A stretch of DNA of 64,000 nucleotides from contig VHZZ01000426.1 of assembly GCA_009801015.1 (NCBI GenBank), positions 109,352 to 173,351 of the forward strand. Direction: 5' to 3'. Under the pieces are notes generated by a model. That model was not told where the DNA came from. It saw nothing but the letters and a program-made list of their open reading frames with translations, and did not search any database. The translations under genes were made by a program, and so were the position numbers. The first letter of the stretch is position 1. Every line of letters starts with the position of its first letter. Positions 36,763 to 49,800 of this stretch are shown here, piece after piece. Source of the DNA: Silene noctiflora. Lineage: Eukaryota; Streptophyta; Magnoliopsida; Caryophyllales; Caryophyllaceae.

Positions 36763-36992
36763 ATTTACCTGGACATACCAAATGAATTGTGCAGGAAAGG
36801 ACCACACTTTTCAAGCATCTAAATCTCTGTTCTCCATCCAACTGTTAAGATTATCGAAATCCAAAGATTAAAAAACTCAATCCATGAATATAATATATAT
36901 ACTGATAAAATAAGTATGAAGCGAAAACATGGGATGATTCTAAACTCAACTGGTGTCCTTTGTGAATAACTGCCAGCAAAAGTGTTAATTTC

Positions 36993-37056
36993 CTGCATGA
37001 AAGCCACGTATTACAACACATTACTATATATAATCATACATGCATGCATTCATGCA
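36993..37056 (+). promoter_or_regulatory. Seed-type promoter of the vicilin gene
   Basis: A TATA box TATATATAA at 37025-37033 is followed by RY motifs CATGCATGCA (37039-37048) and CATGCA (37051-37056); another TGCATG lies at 36994-36999 and an ACGT core (CACGTA) at 37005-37010. RY plus ACGT elements are the known binding sites of B3 factors (ABI3/FUS3/LEC2) and bZIPs in seed storage genes. This agrees with the downstream product. Confidence 0.75.
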
Positions 37057-37093
37057 GAGAAATCACACAAAATCATACAAAGTTTTGTAAAAA

Positions 37094-40015
37094 ATGGCGA
37101 AATTGAAAGGAATTGTGTTGGTATTACTAGTCCTATGCTACACAATGCAGTTGGTAGCAAGTCAGGTTGAGGCGGATGAGCGAAAAATGATCCCGACAGA
37201 GGAGGAAGAAACAGAGGCCAAGGCAGCAGAATGGCGGAGACAGGAGAAGACTGCTGAGGAGGAGCGGAGACATCGAGGGAGACGAGAGGAGGAAGAGAGG
37301 GAGAAGGAGGGGAGAAGGGAAGAGGAAGAGGAGGATGAGAGGGACTTCCCACCGCCTCAGCCTTTCGGACCATCAGGAAAAGATATGTTTGTTTTACGGG
37401 AATCGAAGCGGGTGGTGAGTACGGAGGCAGGGGAGATGAGAGTGGTAAAAGGGTTTGGGAGGGGAATGGTTGTGGAAAGACCATTGCATATTGGGTTTAT
37501 TACTATGGAGCCTAGGAGTTTGTTTGTTCCTCAGTATCTTGATTCTTCTTTGATCATCTTTGTTCGTCGAGGTTTGTGTTGTTCTTGGTTTCGATTCTTG
37601 AATTTATTTTGTTTTAATTTTGTTTGAACTCTTTTCGTAATCATTTGTGTACAAATGATTGAGACGGAGAGGACATAGTAATTTGTTTGGACATTTTGCA
37701 GTCTTACTCAGTTTTTTTGTTACGCTTTCATGCGCGATTAATTGGTCATTTAGGTAGACCTAGCAGACGAGTTAGCTGAAGTGTGCCCTGGTTTGTTCAG
37801 TTTAGGTTCGAGTTATTTTAGGTATGTTTTGCGTTCCTGGCATGTCGGGTTATTTTGGTTTTGGGTCTATGTTTGACATGTTGCTTCTGGTATGTTTTAT
37901 GTGCGATAATGTGTTGATCGTTGAGTCATGTATGCTCAGTTCAGGGCCATGAAACCTATGTTACTCGGACCTCGTTTAGAAGTATTCGGTACGGGTACTT
38001 GGGTACAAGTGTCGGACTCGGCTATTTTTATGAAAAATATGCATATTTTGGTTTAAAATGAGGTGTCTAAGTGTCATATCCGAGTGTCAAAGGGTCAGAC
38101 ATGGGGTCAGACATGGGTACGCGTACCCAGGGAATTAGAAGAGTCGGAGTAACATAGCATGAAACTTCTTGATTATTCCGAATCTGACCGTGTTTGGTTC
38201 CTATGGTCAGGATTGCTAGCATGAAACTTCTTGATTATTCCGAATCTGACCGTGTTTGGTTCCTATGGTTAGGATCGCCGAGTTTAGTAGTAGTACATTT
38301 CGGGATTTTTCATTCACTTGATTGTCGTGTCTTGTGTATCGGTTTGGGTTTTCAGGTGAAGCAAAGATCGGGTTGATCTATGAAGATGAGTTGGGAGAAC
38401 GAAATCTAAAGATAGGAGACGTTTACAGAATACCTGCAGGTTCAACCTTTTACATTGTTAACACTGGCGAAACCCAAAGGCTTCATATCATTTGCAGCAT
38501 CGATGCGTCCGAAGGTTTAGGTTTTGGACATGAGCCCTTTCAGGTACCAGTTCCTCTGAAAAAGTACCTGAGCCTTAACCATTTCAGTTGGTCTTGCTGG
38601 TGACGGTCACAAATGTTACCACTTTAAATAAAATGTAACCACCAATTTTCACATTTTCTCATTAAAATGGTCACATTTTGGGTCCGTCACAAATGAGAAA
38701 TTCATAACCATTTAGCTATGCTGTTTGTTTCACATGAATGTTAACTATTGCAGTCTTTCTTTATCGGAGGCGGAATCCACCCGGTTTCTGTTCTTGCTGG
38801 ATTTGAACCTCAAACTCTTTCTACTGCTTTTAACGTGAGTATTTGTTCGTCATTTCCGTTGAAAGAATGTCTAATTGGTTCCTGATTTCTATTTTCTATG
38901 ATTCTGGCCATAATTTGCAGTCGATATCGATTGGAAATAATAAATAGAGAATACGATAACAAGACGACTCCTGTGGGATGTTTAATGCAGGTGTCATTCG
39001 GGGAGTTACAAGAAGCTATGACTCATCAAAGGGCAGGACCGATCTTGTTTGCCGACACGCCCAACGGAACTGACACGCCGATCATATGGGCGAATTTCCT
39101 CAAGCTTAAGGAAGAAGAGAGACTAGAACACCTGAAGATGGTTGCGCAAAATGGAGAAGTTGATCAAAAAGAAAAGGAGGAAGAAACTACATGGACTTGG
39201 AGGGACATCCTTAACCCTCTCCTTGGACCGGAGAATAAGAAGAAAGAAGGGAGAGAAGGGAAGGACGACAAAAAACGGACAGGCTCGACCCCGGACTCGT
39301 ATAACTTGTTTGATCGAAATCCTAGCTTCAAAAACGATTATGGATGGAGTATTGCACTTGATAAACATGATTACCATCCGCTTAAGAAGTCCGGCATTGG
39401 GCTTTATTACGTCAACCTGACCGCGGTATTGCATTCTTCTTTTACCAGATTACGAGTTTTTCTATTTGTTCGTCGAATTGTGGCTAACCATTATACGACC
39501 ACCAGGGATCCATGATGGCGCCTCATATCAATCCAACGGCAACAGAGTATGGCATCGTCTTAAGTGGAATCGGCACCATTCAAGTCGTCTTCCCTAACGG
39601 CAGCTCAGGAATGAACACCCAAGTAAAAGAAGGTGATGTCTTTTGGATACCAAGGTACTTCCCATTCTGCCAGATCGCTTCTCGAAGCGGCGCATTTGAG
39701 TTCTTTGGGTTTACTACCTCAGCCCACCGAAACCGTCCCCAGTTCCTCGTCGGTGCCAGCTCAATTCTAAAGGGTATGCGGGGACCCGAGATGGCAACAG
39801 CATTCGGGTTAACCGAGGAAAGGTACTCCGACCTTGTGGATGCGCAGAGGGAGTCTATCATCTTGCCATCCCCTGGAGCTGCTGTACCTGGTGTGGATGT
39901 GGACGAGACGAAGACGAAGACACAAGACGAGGAAGATAGGAAGACCGATTTGATCGAGAATGTACCGAAGTTTGTTCGAGGTCTAGGAAGAGAAATGATG
40001 ATGGATTTGGACTAG
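37094..40015 (+). CDS. Vicilin-like (7S) seed storage protein
   Basis: Secreted/vacuolar storage globulin of the bicupin family. Exons 37094-37571, 38356-38543, 38754-38834, 38991-39425 and 39506-40015 give 563 residues. A signal peptide (about 1-24, IVLVLLVLCYTMQLVASQ) precedes a highly charged Glu/Arg segment (about 30-80) typical of this class. The first cupin spans about 95-250 (FGRGMVVERPLHIGFITM, YRIPAGSTFYIVNTGE), a linker is rich in Lys/Glu, and the second cupin is about 365-500 (MMAPHINPTATEYGIVLSG, EGDVFWIPRYFPFCQIAS). Metal-binding His residues of enzymatic cupins are mostly missing, as in storage vicilins. Closest in memory to Arabidopsis At2g18540/At4g36700. Exon 4 was placed at the AG before GTGTCATTC because the upstream AG leads to a stop. 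Intron 1 carries a hAT-like element. Confidence 0.93.
37956..38157. mobile_element. hAT-like MITE with perfect 8-bp TSD, vicilin intron 1
   Basis: Ends CTATGTTACTCGGAC and GTCGGAGTAACATAG are inverted repeats; identical 8-bp flanks CATGAAAC occur at 37948-37955 and 38158-38165. Internal words AAGTGTCGGACTCGGCTATT and ATGAGGTGTCTAAGTGTC are shared with 22149-22490; similar ends occur at 49947-50101. Confidence 0.85.
38158..38281. repeat. 62-bp tandem duplication next to the hAT-like MITE
   Basis: Two nearly identical 62-bp units (38158-38219 and 38220-38281), each starting CATGAAACTTCTTGATTATT. The first unit begins exactly with the target-site duplication of the element at 37956-38157. Confidence 0.9.
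38585..38700. mobile_element. Short MITE in vicilin intron 2
   Basis: Left arm GGTGACGGTCACAAATG and right arm GGTCCGTCACAAATGAG share the GTCACAAATG word; the centre has ATGGTCACATTTTGG facing AAAATGTAACCACC. Ends approximate. Confidence 0.4.
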
Positions 40016-41632
40016 GAATTCGGACTAATCCAGTTTAGGGCATGTTGTGTAGTTCGTTTTTGCAATTTGTTTATGCTTGTGAATTAAGATGTTTTCGTAC
40101 TGTGGTTGGTTGCCATCGCTTTGTGAATGACTTGACATTCGGTATGTGCTTAGAATTTACAGTTCTTGTAATCACTGTTCAAGTAATAAGAGGAATGTTT
40201 CATGTACTTGCAGAGAAGCTAGAATTTGTACCAACAAAAAAAAAAAAAAATAACAGAGAAACGAGATCCAAAGCTCGAAGACATATGATGGTCGTCTAGG
40301 TGCACATAGGGTGGTTGTAATGCTGGCCATACCGTATTCTGCCACTTGAATCATACTTTTTGTTTTTTTTGACAAAGATAAACTGCATTAAAAGAAAAAC
40401 GAGAACATGTGTACATTAGCCTGTCGCCAGGCTTACAGACCAGAAACGATGAGTAACCAAAATGTTCCGGATTTGGGTAATAGTGTGGTGTAGCGATAAG
40501 TTATGGTATACATTTTCTCTTTGGCGTTATTATTCCCTTGATACTACCTTAATTCTATAGCGCATAACCTAGCTAGTATGATTAGGAATCTCTTGGTAGG
40601 ATAGCCTCTTCTACAACTGTAGAAAACTAGAAAAGGCATGAATAGACCTCTTTCCTATTAACGGTCTGAATCAAATATTGTGATGATCCAATACTTGTGA
40701 TCATTTCATAAAAATAAAGTTTTAATGGATGGTGAGAGATGATATATGGGTGTATTAGAGAGGAAATGAAGAGGATCCAAATTTTACTTCTAATATGCTT
40801 ATATTACAAATGTAGTAGGACGATCTCATAATGAAGTTTCTGTTTACATTGGAGCCTTCGATGTACTTTGTATTTCCTAGGAAATTGAGGGTCGTGATTT
40901 GAGGGCTAGGCTAGAGCTTGCAAAGGGTGACTCGACTCTAGGAACAAACCCAACAACTTGAAACCCGACCGGACATAACTCGAATGTTTGGTGAATCAAA
41001 ATCAACCCGACTTGATTTGAAACTCGTCAAATGATAATAACCAAATTTGTCTTTAACCAAACTTAAATTTCGCATCTTAGATAATTCGTTATCAAATAAT
41101 GATTTAATTTAGAGAATGACTCGATAACAAACTAGCTTAATAATAATCCAAAAGGGATCAAATTAATACTATATTCTTAAAATTATTTTATACTAAAACT
41201 AAATTAGATACTCGATGAATGACTTTTAACATAATACTATTTACATTAATTATTACCCTATCCAAATAGGGTATGAAATGCCTCCCTACCTATTATTTGA
41301 TTTCTTCCCCCTTTTTGATTTTTGTCTATTTCTTTGATCTCTTTCACTTTTTATTTTGGTATGACAATTCTTTCGAATGCAAGTGCTTCACCTATTTTAT
41401 TTGTTCCGTAACTTGCTATTAACCGGAACCGAACCTAACTTTTAATCCAATAATACCCCAACCCATCATGAACAATACCCAACCCGTTTAAGACAAACTC
41501 TGGTTTAAGACATGTATATTCAACCTAAACTTAAGACGAATCAAATAGTATAAATAAGATAACGGTTTTTCTAACTTATGCCTACTAGGCATAGGATAAG
41601 AAAATAAAAAAAGGAAAGATAAAAACATTTAA
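40016..41632. other. Intergenic region after vicilin
   Basis: Vicilin 3' UTR is followed by AT-rich DNA. Around 40910-41040 there are degenerate CGACTCG/ACCCGAC words of the GACCCG repeat type. A poly(A) run is at 40238-40250. No gene is supported. Confidence 0.5.
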
Positions 41633-41949
41633 GGCCTCGTTTGGTTGCCCTTTCAATTCATGGGAAAATTAAAATCCCATGAATTAGAAAAGGGGAGGAT
41701 GTTTGGTTGCCAATTTTTTGGCAAAATGTAGGCATTCAAAATACCTAGCAGAATTTTGAATGCCTACATAATAGTGGAATTGAACTACCTAGCCCCTCCT
41801 AGGTAGTTCACAACTCCTGTGGAATTCAACTCCCACATGCGCAATCAAACGACTTTTCCGAATTCATGTGAATTTGTATACAGGAATACAATTCACGTGA
41901 ATTGAAAATTCCGGTGTTAGTTGAATTCCTTGATGAACCAAACGAGATC
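41633..41949. mobile_element. PIF/Harbinger-like MITE, 317 bp
   Basis: TAA at 41630-41632 and 41950-41952. The left end GGCCTCGTTTGGTTGCC and the reverse complement of the right end (GATCTCGTTTGGTTCATC) are inverted repeats; CGTTTGGTT is exact in both. Interior has subterminal palindromes around CCCATGAATT and GGCATTCAAAATACC. Confidence 0.8.
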
Positions 41950-42074
41950 TAATTCTTTCCTTTTTGGTTTTCTTATCTTAGGCAACCTAGTGGAATAAGA
42001 TAAAAGCAAAATGCAGAGAAAAAAAAAAAAAACAAATAATTTGACATAAATACCCAAATGAGATAATATTTACA

Positions 42075-42205
42075 GTCCGTCTTACTTGTGACTGTCACAA
42101 GCGTGTGACGTCTCACAAGCCTCTCCCCACTTGCCTCTCCCACTTGCAAGTTTGTCTCACGTCACAAAACTTGTGACATGTTCACACTCGTCACAAATAA
42201 GAATT
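42075..42205. mobile_element. MITE rich in TCACAAG words
   Basis: CTTGTGACTGTCACAAGCG on the left faces CACTCGTCACAAATAAGAA on the right, with GTGACGTCTCACAAG and CTCACGTCACAAAACTTG inside. Resembles the insertion nested at about 22213-22330. It lies about 0.3 kb upstream of the SIZ1 leader. Confidence 0.5.
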
Positions 42206-42739
42206 TGTGTAATATTTAACCCATTTAATTAATCCTCTAAAAACGGACGACAACTTGCCTATCTAACCCGAATCCGCTTTAACCCGACTCTCAACACATA
42301 CGGAGTAAATCTACCCCAGGTGGCTCATCTTCACACTAGCCCAGTTGACAACTTGACAGTAGCAAAACCGCAGACGCAACAACGCGCAAAAAAAAAAGCA
42401 AGTGTGAAAAGCAAAACCGGACTTGAACCCAACATAATAAACCGGATTTAAACCCACGTTATACGTCCGAACAATCTTTTTCCAATTGGTTGTTGAAAAA
42501 CAAGTAAAGTAACAAAACATCACCCAAAAATTAATCAAACTTAATGCGTTTCGCTTTCTTTTTCTTCCGTATTTCGCTCATTTTTTCGACGGAAATTTCT
42601 TCGCGATTACACAAATCTAGTAATTAATCATCGCCGAAAATTAACGACGGAATAATTCGACGCAGGAAAGGTATTTATCGTAGAGAGAGAAACGTCGGCG
42701 GTTAATTTTGACTGGTAGTAGTGTTGTGTTGTGTTGCGT

Positions 42740-43843
42740 TTTCGTTCTCCTCCGATACGACGTCGTTTCAGGATTTTTTTAGTGCAGTTCAATGGTATGA
42801 TTTTGTAAGGTTTTGATTTTGATTATTTTTGTTTCATTTTTGTCAAGTATTTAGGTATTTGATGATTTAGGCGGTGATTTTTTACTTTTAGTAGTAGTTT
42901 CATTTTCTCTGTCATCCGATACGACGTCGTTGCAGGATTTCTGTAATTTTTACTGTTAGTAGTGATTTGATTTTGATGATTTTTGTGTGTTTTGGTTGAG
43001 TATTTAGGCATTTGATGATTTAGGCGTTTGTGTTGTGATTTTGTTAGTAGTAATTTAGGTAAATTTTACTATTAGTAGTAATCTCATTTCTCTCTTCTTC
43101 TATACGATGTCGTTCCGAGTTTCGATGGTATGTTTTTTGCTAGTTTTTGTTATTTTCATGATTTTTTTTTTGAAGTTTTATGCAGTATTGATGATTTAGG
43201 CGTTTTGTTATATTCAATTTCGGATGTAGTTGTAATTTTGTGGTTTGATGATTGTGAATTTGGAGTTGATTATGTTGTTTGACGAGGTGATTTCATGATT
43301 TGGTGTGAAAGTAGTGGAATTGGTGTTCAGGTGAGTTGATTGAGCGTTTAAGGTGTATTCATTAGTGAAAAGTTGTTCTTGGTTTATCCAGTGTTTAGGT
43401 TTTTGATTATTTTGGCGTTTGCTACTTTATTGAATTACGATTCTAGTTCTAATTTCGTGGTGTGAATTTGTCATTATTTGGTGACTTTCAATCACTTTTG
43501 TCGTTTGATGAGGTAATTTGGCGTTTTGTGAAATTAGGCCAAATTGCCGTTGAGGTGAATTTATTGAGTTGAGCTGTGCTCGTTAGTGAAAAATTGTTCG
43601 TTTATGCAGTATTTAGGTATTTGATGATTTTGGCATTTACCGCTGTATTTAATGTCGGCTGTAGTTCCTATTTAGTGGTTTACTGATTGGGGATTTGTGA
43701 TTGTTTTGTGATTTTGCGATTGATTGTGTTGTTTGATGAAGTGTTCCAATGATTTGGCGTGAAATTAGGTGGAATTTTTGGTGAGTTGAGCTGATTGAGC
43801 AACTTTAAGGTGTGCTGGTTAGTGAAAATTGTTTGATTTTTAG
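42740..43843 (+). repeat. Diverged tandem repeats forming the SIZ1 leader/first intron
   Basis: The word ATTTAGGTATTTGATGATTT or a variant occurs at about 42849, 43001, 43184, 43391 and 43610. The last three start units of about 205-235 bp ending in AAGGTGTGCT-like and GTTAGTGAAAA words (about 43182-43386, 43387-43605 and 43606-43843). Upstream, CGATACGACGTCGTT occurs at about 42753 and 42917 and, mutated, near 43103; each contains or derives from the palindrome GACGTC. The array ends about 45 bp before the SIZ1 ATG. Confidence 0.75.
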
Positions 43844-43886
43844 CTGGTGAAGGAGGTGGATAAGGGTGGATTTTGTGAACTGAGGG

Positions 43887-46800
43887 ATGGAGCTGGCGGC
43901 TAATTGTAAGGTACTGCATGATTGCCCTTATCTCCTCCTTGAATTCTAATTCGTCGTGTTTTAGTTGCTGTTTTTCTTTTCGTAAGAATGGATGTTGTGT
44001 TTGGCAGTCTCGTAGGATTGAGATCTGAGCAGGAATTTTTTCCAGATGGGCTCTTCTTTAGAGCATGGGAAGGAGATCTCTTGTGTTGTGTGAATATCAT
44101 GGCTGTGTGTGGAATCTGGTTGGGGCTATGATGTAATGCGATTCAGGACTTGTTTGATTTGCATCGGGTTAGGAGTAATTAACGGAAGGGGTTTGGTGGG
44201 GGTCTGGTACGGTTGCATATGCAGTATTGCGCTGTGAATTATTCGCTATTCGGTGCACTGTTCATTTGGTTCTCTGCTATGAAGGGAGCATTTTTGTGTC
44301 TTCAATAAAATGGATAATATTATAGAATATAAATTGACTCGATTTTGGTAGAAGAACGAAATCGAGTTTGCTTTAATTTTTGGTTTTAAGTAACTATTGA
44401 AACTTAGGCAACCTAATTTCACTATTGAACAAAATAAAGGGGAGGGTGGGTCAATTACCAGTTTCACGGCTTTGAATGACAAGGAGTTTAGTTAGAACCC
44501 AAAGTGCATCTCTTCTTCTAATTCTTTTTGGTAATTTTTTGTAGGAAAAATTGCAGTATTTTAGGATTAAAGAGCTGAAGGATGTGCTGACGCAACTGGG
44601 TCTCTCAAAGCAGGGAAAGAAACAGGTTTGACATGATCATTAATTGTTACTTTGGTTGCCGTTAAATCTAGCATTTGGGAGTAATGGAATTTGTCATCTG
44701 CTGTGTTGCTAGCGTGACGAGTTTGCGTGTGTTTTTCCTTTTCCATCGATATCCTATCAGTTTTATTTGTATGTGGCGGTGATTGATTGGTGTTGCCTGA
44801 TTTCCTTTTAAGATTTTAGCATAGGAGATCTGCAACTCGTGGTTAATGCTATAAATAAATGCTGAAGATTCTTTCATTGTTTTTCTCTCCTTAAAGTGTT
44901 TATAATCAGCAATTGGCTCATGTAGATTAAGGAGATTGTCTGAACTTGTTTTTTCATGTGCGTGCCTAAGGTTTTGGGGTTAGTTTTGAGGAATCTGTGT
45001 TTTGTTAAGTTCTGGAACCCTGTACTGTGTATAAACTCACATGGTTACTGTAGCTTGAATTATTTTGGACTTGCTTGACATACATGGACAATGCTGCGTT
45101 TGATTACGTAGGATGACTTGGACTCTAGGAAAAAGATTGTCTAATAGCTTATTGGCTCTGCAAGAGTAGACCGTGTGTGAGACATGCCCATAGTATATTT
45201 GTAGATTAGGTTATGATATCTACTGGCAAACTAGCTATAGAAGGGATATTGCAACCGTATTTTGAGGCTGTATCAACCACATTTATGGTTTAACGATCGA
45301 GATCAGACCGTAATGTCTGATTAAGAGATTCTCAGACCGAGATTTAGTACCATGGACATGCTTAATAAGAACAAGGCAATTATTGTCAGAATCTTGTTCG
45401 TTTCGTTTATCTTCACATGCATAACAAGATATGTTTTAAATATTTGTCTAAGATGTTTGCTGAATTTACAGTCCACTAGATTCATCATAAAATCTTTTGG
45501 GGGTTTTGGTCTTCGGTTTTTATCTTGCACATGTTATGTTATGAAAAAGTCATGAATTTGGTGGCATTGATTGTGGTTGTTTCAGCTTCTCTTCACTCTG
45601 ATGTTGCCCAATTCTGTTTTTGTTGCCTAAAAGACAAAAGGTTTCTATATGTGAAAGAAATTGGGAAATTAAGTAGATCAGTGGCCATGAATCAAAGTTG
45701 CTTCATTTGACCGAGGGTGGTTGTTTTTGATGGTGTAGAGATATGGATGAGGGAAGAGTTGAAACTTTTGAGTGGTTGATTTTGTTGGTGGTGGATAGAA
45801 ATGATGGAAGAGAATGTTGCATATAGTTTGATTGTGCAGATATTATGATTTCATTGTGGTATTTTATAATTAGTTAACCTCCACTTTTTTAGGAAAATAA
45901 TCTGATTGAATTCCACTTATCTTAGATTGCATTATTTCAGTTGTGTATTTCTTATCTTCAAACGGAAAGAATATTGCATTATTCTATCTTGTATTTGTTG
46001 ATATTGTGTTGCATTGTATTAGACTTGTACGTACATGATACCATCTAATCAACTATATTGGGTTCTGACTTCTGAATCATTACGCTTTGCTTTCTTATAG
46101 AATATCTGTAGACTTTTGAATTTGGAGTTCCATTGATACATATCAGATAAAAAGTTTTTTGTGAACTTGGCTTTGTGTTGCATTTCAAATGCTTCATCAA
46201 CTTTACTGGATGGGAGTTTCTTAAATATACTTGTCTTTTAAGAACATCTTGGTACGAGATTATGTTACACTGTTGCCTCAGATTGGATATATCATCCAAA
46301 AGGCGTGGTTTTATGTATGCATGGCGCGTCATGCTTATCTTCAGAATTGTTTTTGCAGGATCTCGTTGATCGCATTTTGGCCGTTCTTGTCGATGACCAA
46401 GGTAGATAACCGATACATTATCTTCCCTAGTCTTAGTTTGTTTTTAATTGTTGATATTGTTAAGCTTGACATTACCCGGTTAGGTAAGCTTACAATTTTG
46501 TTGTTTAGTTAGGTAAGCTTACAATTTTGTTGTTTGAATCTCTTGTGACGGTCATGACCAATCTGATTTTTAGTTGACAAAATGTTACTGTCTTGCCTGC
46601 AGTGTTTTTTGTAGTTACTGTGCAAAAGGTTGAGATGTGTTGGGGGTCTTTATTGAGTGAAATCCCCTGTATTGGTGTTAGTTTGTCTTTGAATTTTAGG
46701 CCCTTGATTCTGGTGGTTATGTGTAGTAAAGAACTTCAGTAATCAGGTCTGGACTCTGTGTTCCATTTGTCGGTTGACAATTTATTTTCTTGATAAGTTG

Positions 46801-49800
46801 ACTCCAGATAATTTATTTATATCCTTATGCTTATTATTTATGGTCAAGTACGCTGTTTTGCTATTAATACCCTTTTTTCTCTCTGATGTTGGGTTTATTC
46901 CCGTTCAATGCTACTTGAGTATGATCATATTACAAATATGAGAATGCATATGGATGGATTTGAAAACAAATAGATGAGTATTTAGCAGTCTAGGTTGGAA
47001 ATCTTACCTTAGATCAGTTAAGGAGTGGTGGACCGAAAGAAGGAAGTCTACCTGATATAGATTGAACTTCAACTGTATTTGGAAGACTGGAACAAATGCT
47101 TGAATGAATGACTCATATCTTGGCCTGAGTGTAGATGTACCTTCACCTGAACCATGAAATCCATTGTCTTGTTAGTTGTGAGTCTCCATTAGGTATGATT
47201 GAATCGAGTTTCAGATTTCATGACCTTAAACTCCTCATCTGTTCATTTTACTGTGCTCGATTTAATGCTTAATCACTCGTTTCTTTACTTGCCTAGGTCC
47301 TCAATTGAATTTAGGATGCACTCTCCATGTGTGTTTCTCGTTCATTGTTCAATATTTCTATCTGCGTCACCTCTTCTAATTGGCGCTGTCTATCTGATCT
47401 TTGAAGTATCCCGTGTTCTCTTTATTGGTCCAGTCTTTTTTTTTGAAACGGATGGAATTGAGTGTGTGGCCTTGGGGATGTTATAAATTGTTGGCTTGGG
47501 TGAATTTACTTGTGATTTTAATGCAGTTGCGAAAATCATGGCTAGGAGGCCAACGTTTTCAAAGGAAGACGTGGCAAAATTGGTGGACGACACTTACAGG
47601 TTCTCTTTTGGGTACTCTCGTTTTCTTGCTTAAAAATTTCTTTATTGTTCTGGCACGGTCCTTGCAAGTGTAGTCGTATGAATTGCCTCTAATCAGCAGA
47701 CTGACATGATTTATTGGCTCCTGAAATACATTCTTTTCTTTTTAACAATTGATATTTTCTTTTAAAGGGCCTATACATATGTCATTGTCTATGGCCGAGT
47801 TTTGATTGTGTAATGAAGTAACTTGAGCGAAGATTTTGTTTTTCTGGGAAGAACTTAATGGTGTTCATAGCTTTGATAAAAGTTTAGCATGTCTGATGTA
47901 AAGCACACTTCATGGTTTTTGTGACCACAGGAAATTGCAGGGCTGTGGGGCTACTGATTTGGCATCAAAAGTACAGGGCACTTCAGATACCAGTCATACC
48001 ACCACATTGAAGCCCAAGGAGGAAGTTGATGACACCTTTAATCCTGACATGAAAGTTCGGTGTCCTTGTGGTAATTCAATGCTTACGGAATCAATGATCA
48101 GGGTTTGTGCTTCCTACTGAGATGAATCCCCTTTTTGCTACTAGCTTTTCATATGTACGGATCGCATCTTCAACAGTCATGGTTGGTTAATGTCGGATTT
48201 ATGTAGCACACACGCCTTTCTAAACTAAGCCACATGTGTTGATTATTTTACATATAATAATTCTAGCTGTATTTTTGTCATATCGTATAGTGTTGTATTA
48301 GAGTTAGATGTATGTATGCTTTCCTGTTATTTGCTACCTGCTGGCGACGTGAAGCAGCTTGTAAAGGACTGCACTTTGCCCAGTATACATTCATTAGACA
48401 CTAGCTCGATCAATTTCTACTCTGCATGTTTTTCTTTTTTGAAGTCTAGTATAACACAAGTCTTATTTGAGGAGTCCAAAAAGAATCCCATTGCTCAAAA
48501 TGTTCTTATTGTGGAGTAAAACTTGTCTCAAACATAACAGATGGTAGCATTTGTTAGCCACTTTTGGAGTTCTTCTATAATCTACTAGTGCACATAGTTG
48601 GACCTTTTTTCTGTTTGGGTAGCTTTTCGGCTGCGCTTCTTTATCGTAAAGTCAGTGAGTGTTTATGAAAATCTGTAGTTTCATTATGTTTTCATCTTTC
48701 ACCAAAATCTACTACTTGGAAGTTGTCTATGCTCTTCAGTTTGTTATTATTTTAAATGACTGAGAGTCCCTTGTGCAGTGTGAAGATCCGAGGTGTCAGG
48801 TATGGCAGCATATTAGCTGTGTCATTATACCAGATAAGCCATTGGAGGGAATTCCACCAGTTCCTTCCCAGTTCTATTGTGAAGTTTGCCGCCTCAGTCG
48901 AGCTGATCCGTACGTATATTTATGTTTTTGATACTTTTGGGTCTCTTGTGCATATGTGAAGTGTACTGATTCTTTTTCAATACGGTGTCTTTTTACATTT
49001 CCAATCCTTCATTTATTGCTGATTTGTCTGATTTTTAGTTTTATTGTATACAGTGTTCTCTTATTTTTGACTTCTAACCTTATACTTTTGACTTTTAAAT
49101 GTACTTTTGATTATTAAATGGGATGGAGTATCTTTTAACTTTCCTACCAGGACGCTTTATTTTTTGCATCTTTGCTTGCTTTGTACAGTTTGAATTATAT
49201 ATTATGTTCTCATAACTGGCTTTTTTTTTGTGTAGATTTCTGTCAATAGTGGCACATCCATTACATCCTGTGAAGTTGATAACAACTAGTTTGCCAACTG
49301 ACAGGTAATTAGATTTCCTCTACCTCTTTGAAAATATCAGTTTCTTAATTTTTTTCGTTCTTTGAGAGGGAAATTTAAGAAATTAACTCTTGTAACTGCT
49401 TAACTATCAAGATTCATTGTCTAGGCTACAAAGATGAGAATGAATTTCGCTGTTTCTGCTTGTATATGTACTAAACTGTTGCTCTTTCTCTATGAAAGTT
49501 TCATTTTTTACTCTTCTCATGAATGTGGTTTATGTACAATTGACTTTGATTGAATGTGTCTTTTTAGGCACCAAAGGTGTAAGGAGGCAAATTAAACCAT
49601 AGCATATTTATTTTACGTTTTGTATGTGGTACGAATTGAATTATCTATTTAAGCAATGTAAAATCTTTGCGAGAAGTCCTATTCCCTAAATTTCGGTGTT
49701 GCTCAATGTTGTAAGTTCATTGCTTTTATGTTATACTCCCTCCTATTCACTAGTTTCTCCCTTTATCCTTTTTTGCACGATAAATAAGGAAATGATTTTG

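Noticed and set aside
37050-37484. 144-codon Pro/Ser-rich minus-strand frame
   Set aside because: It is the antisense shadow of the vicilin Glu/Arg-rich segment.
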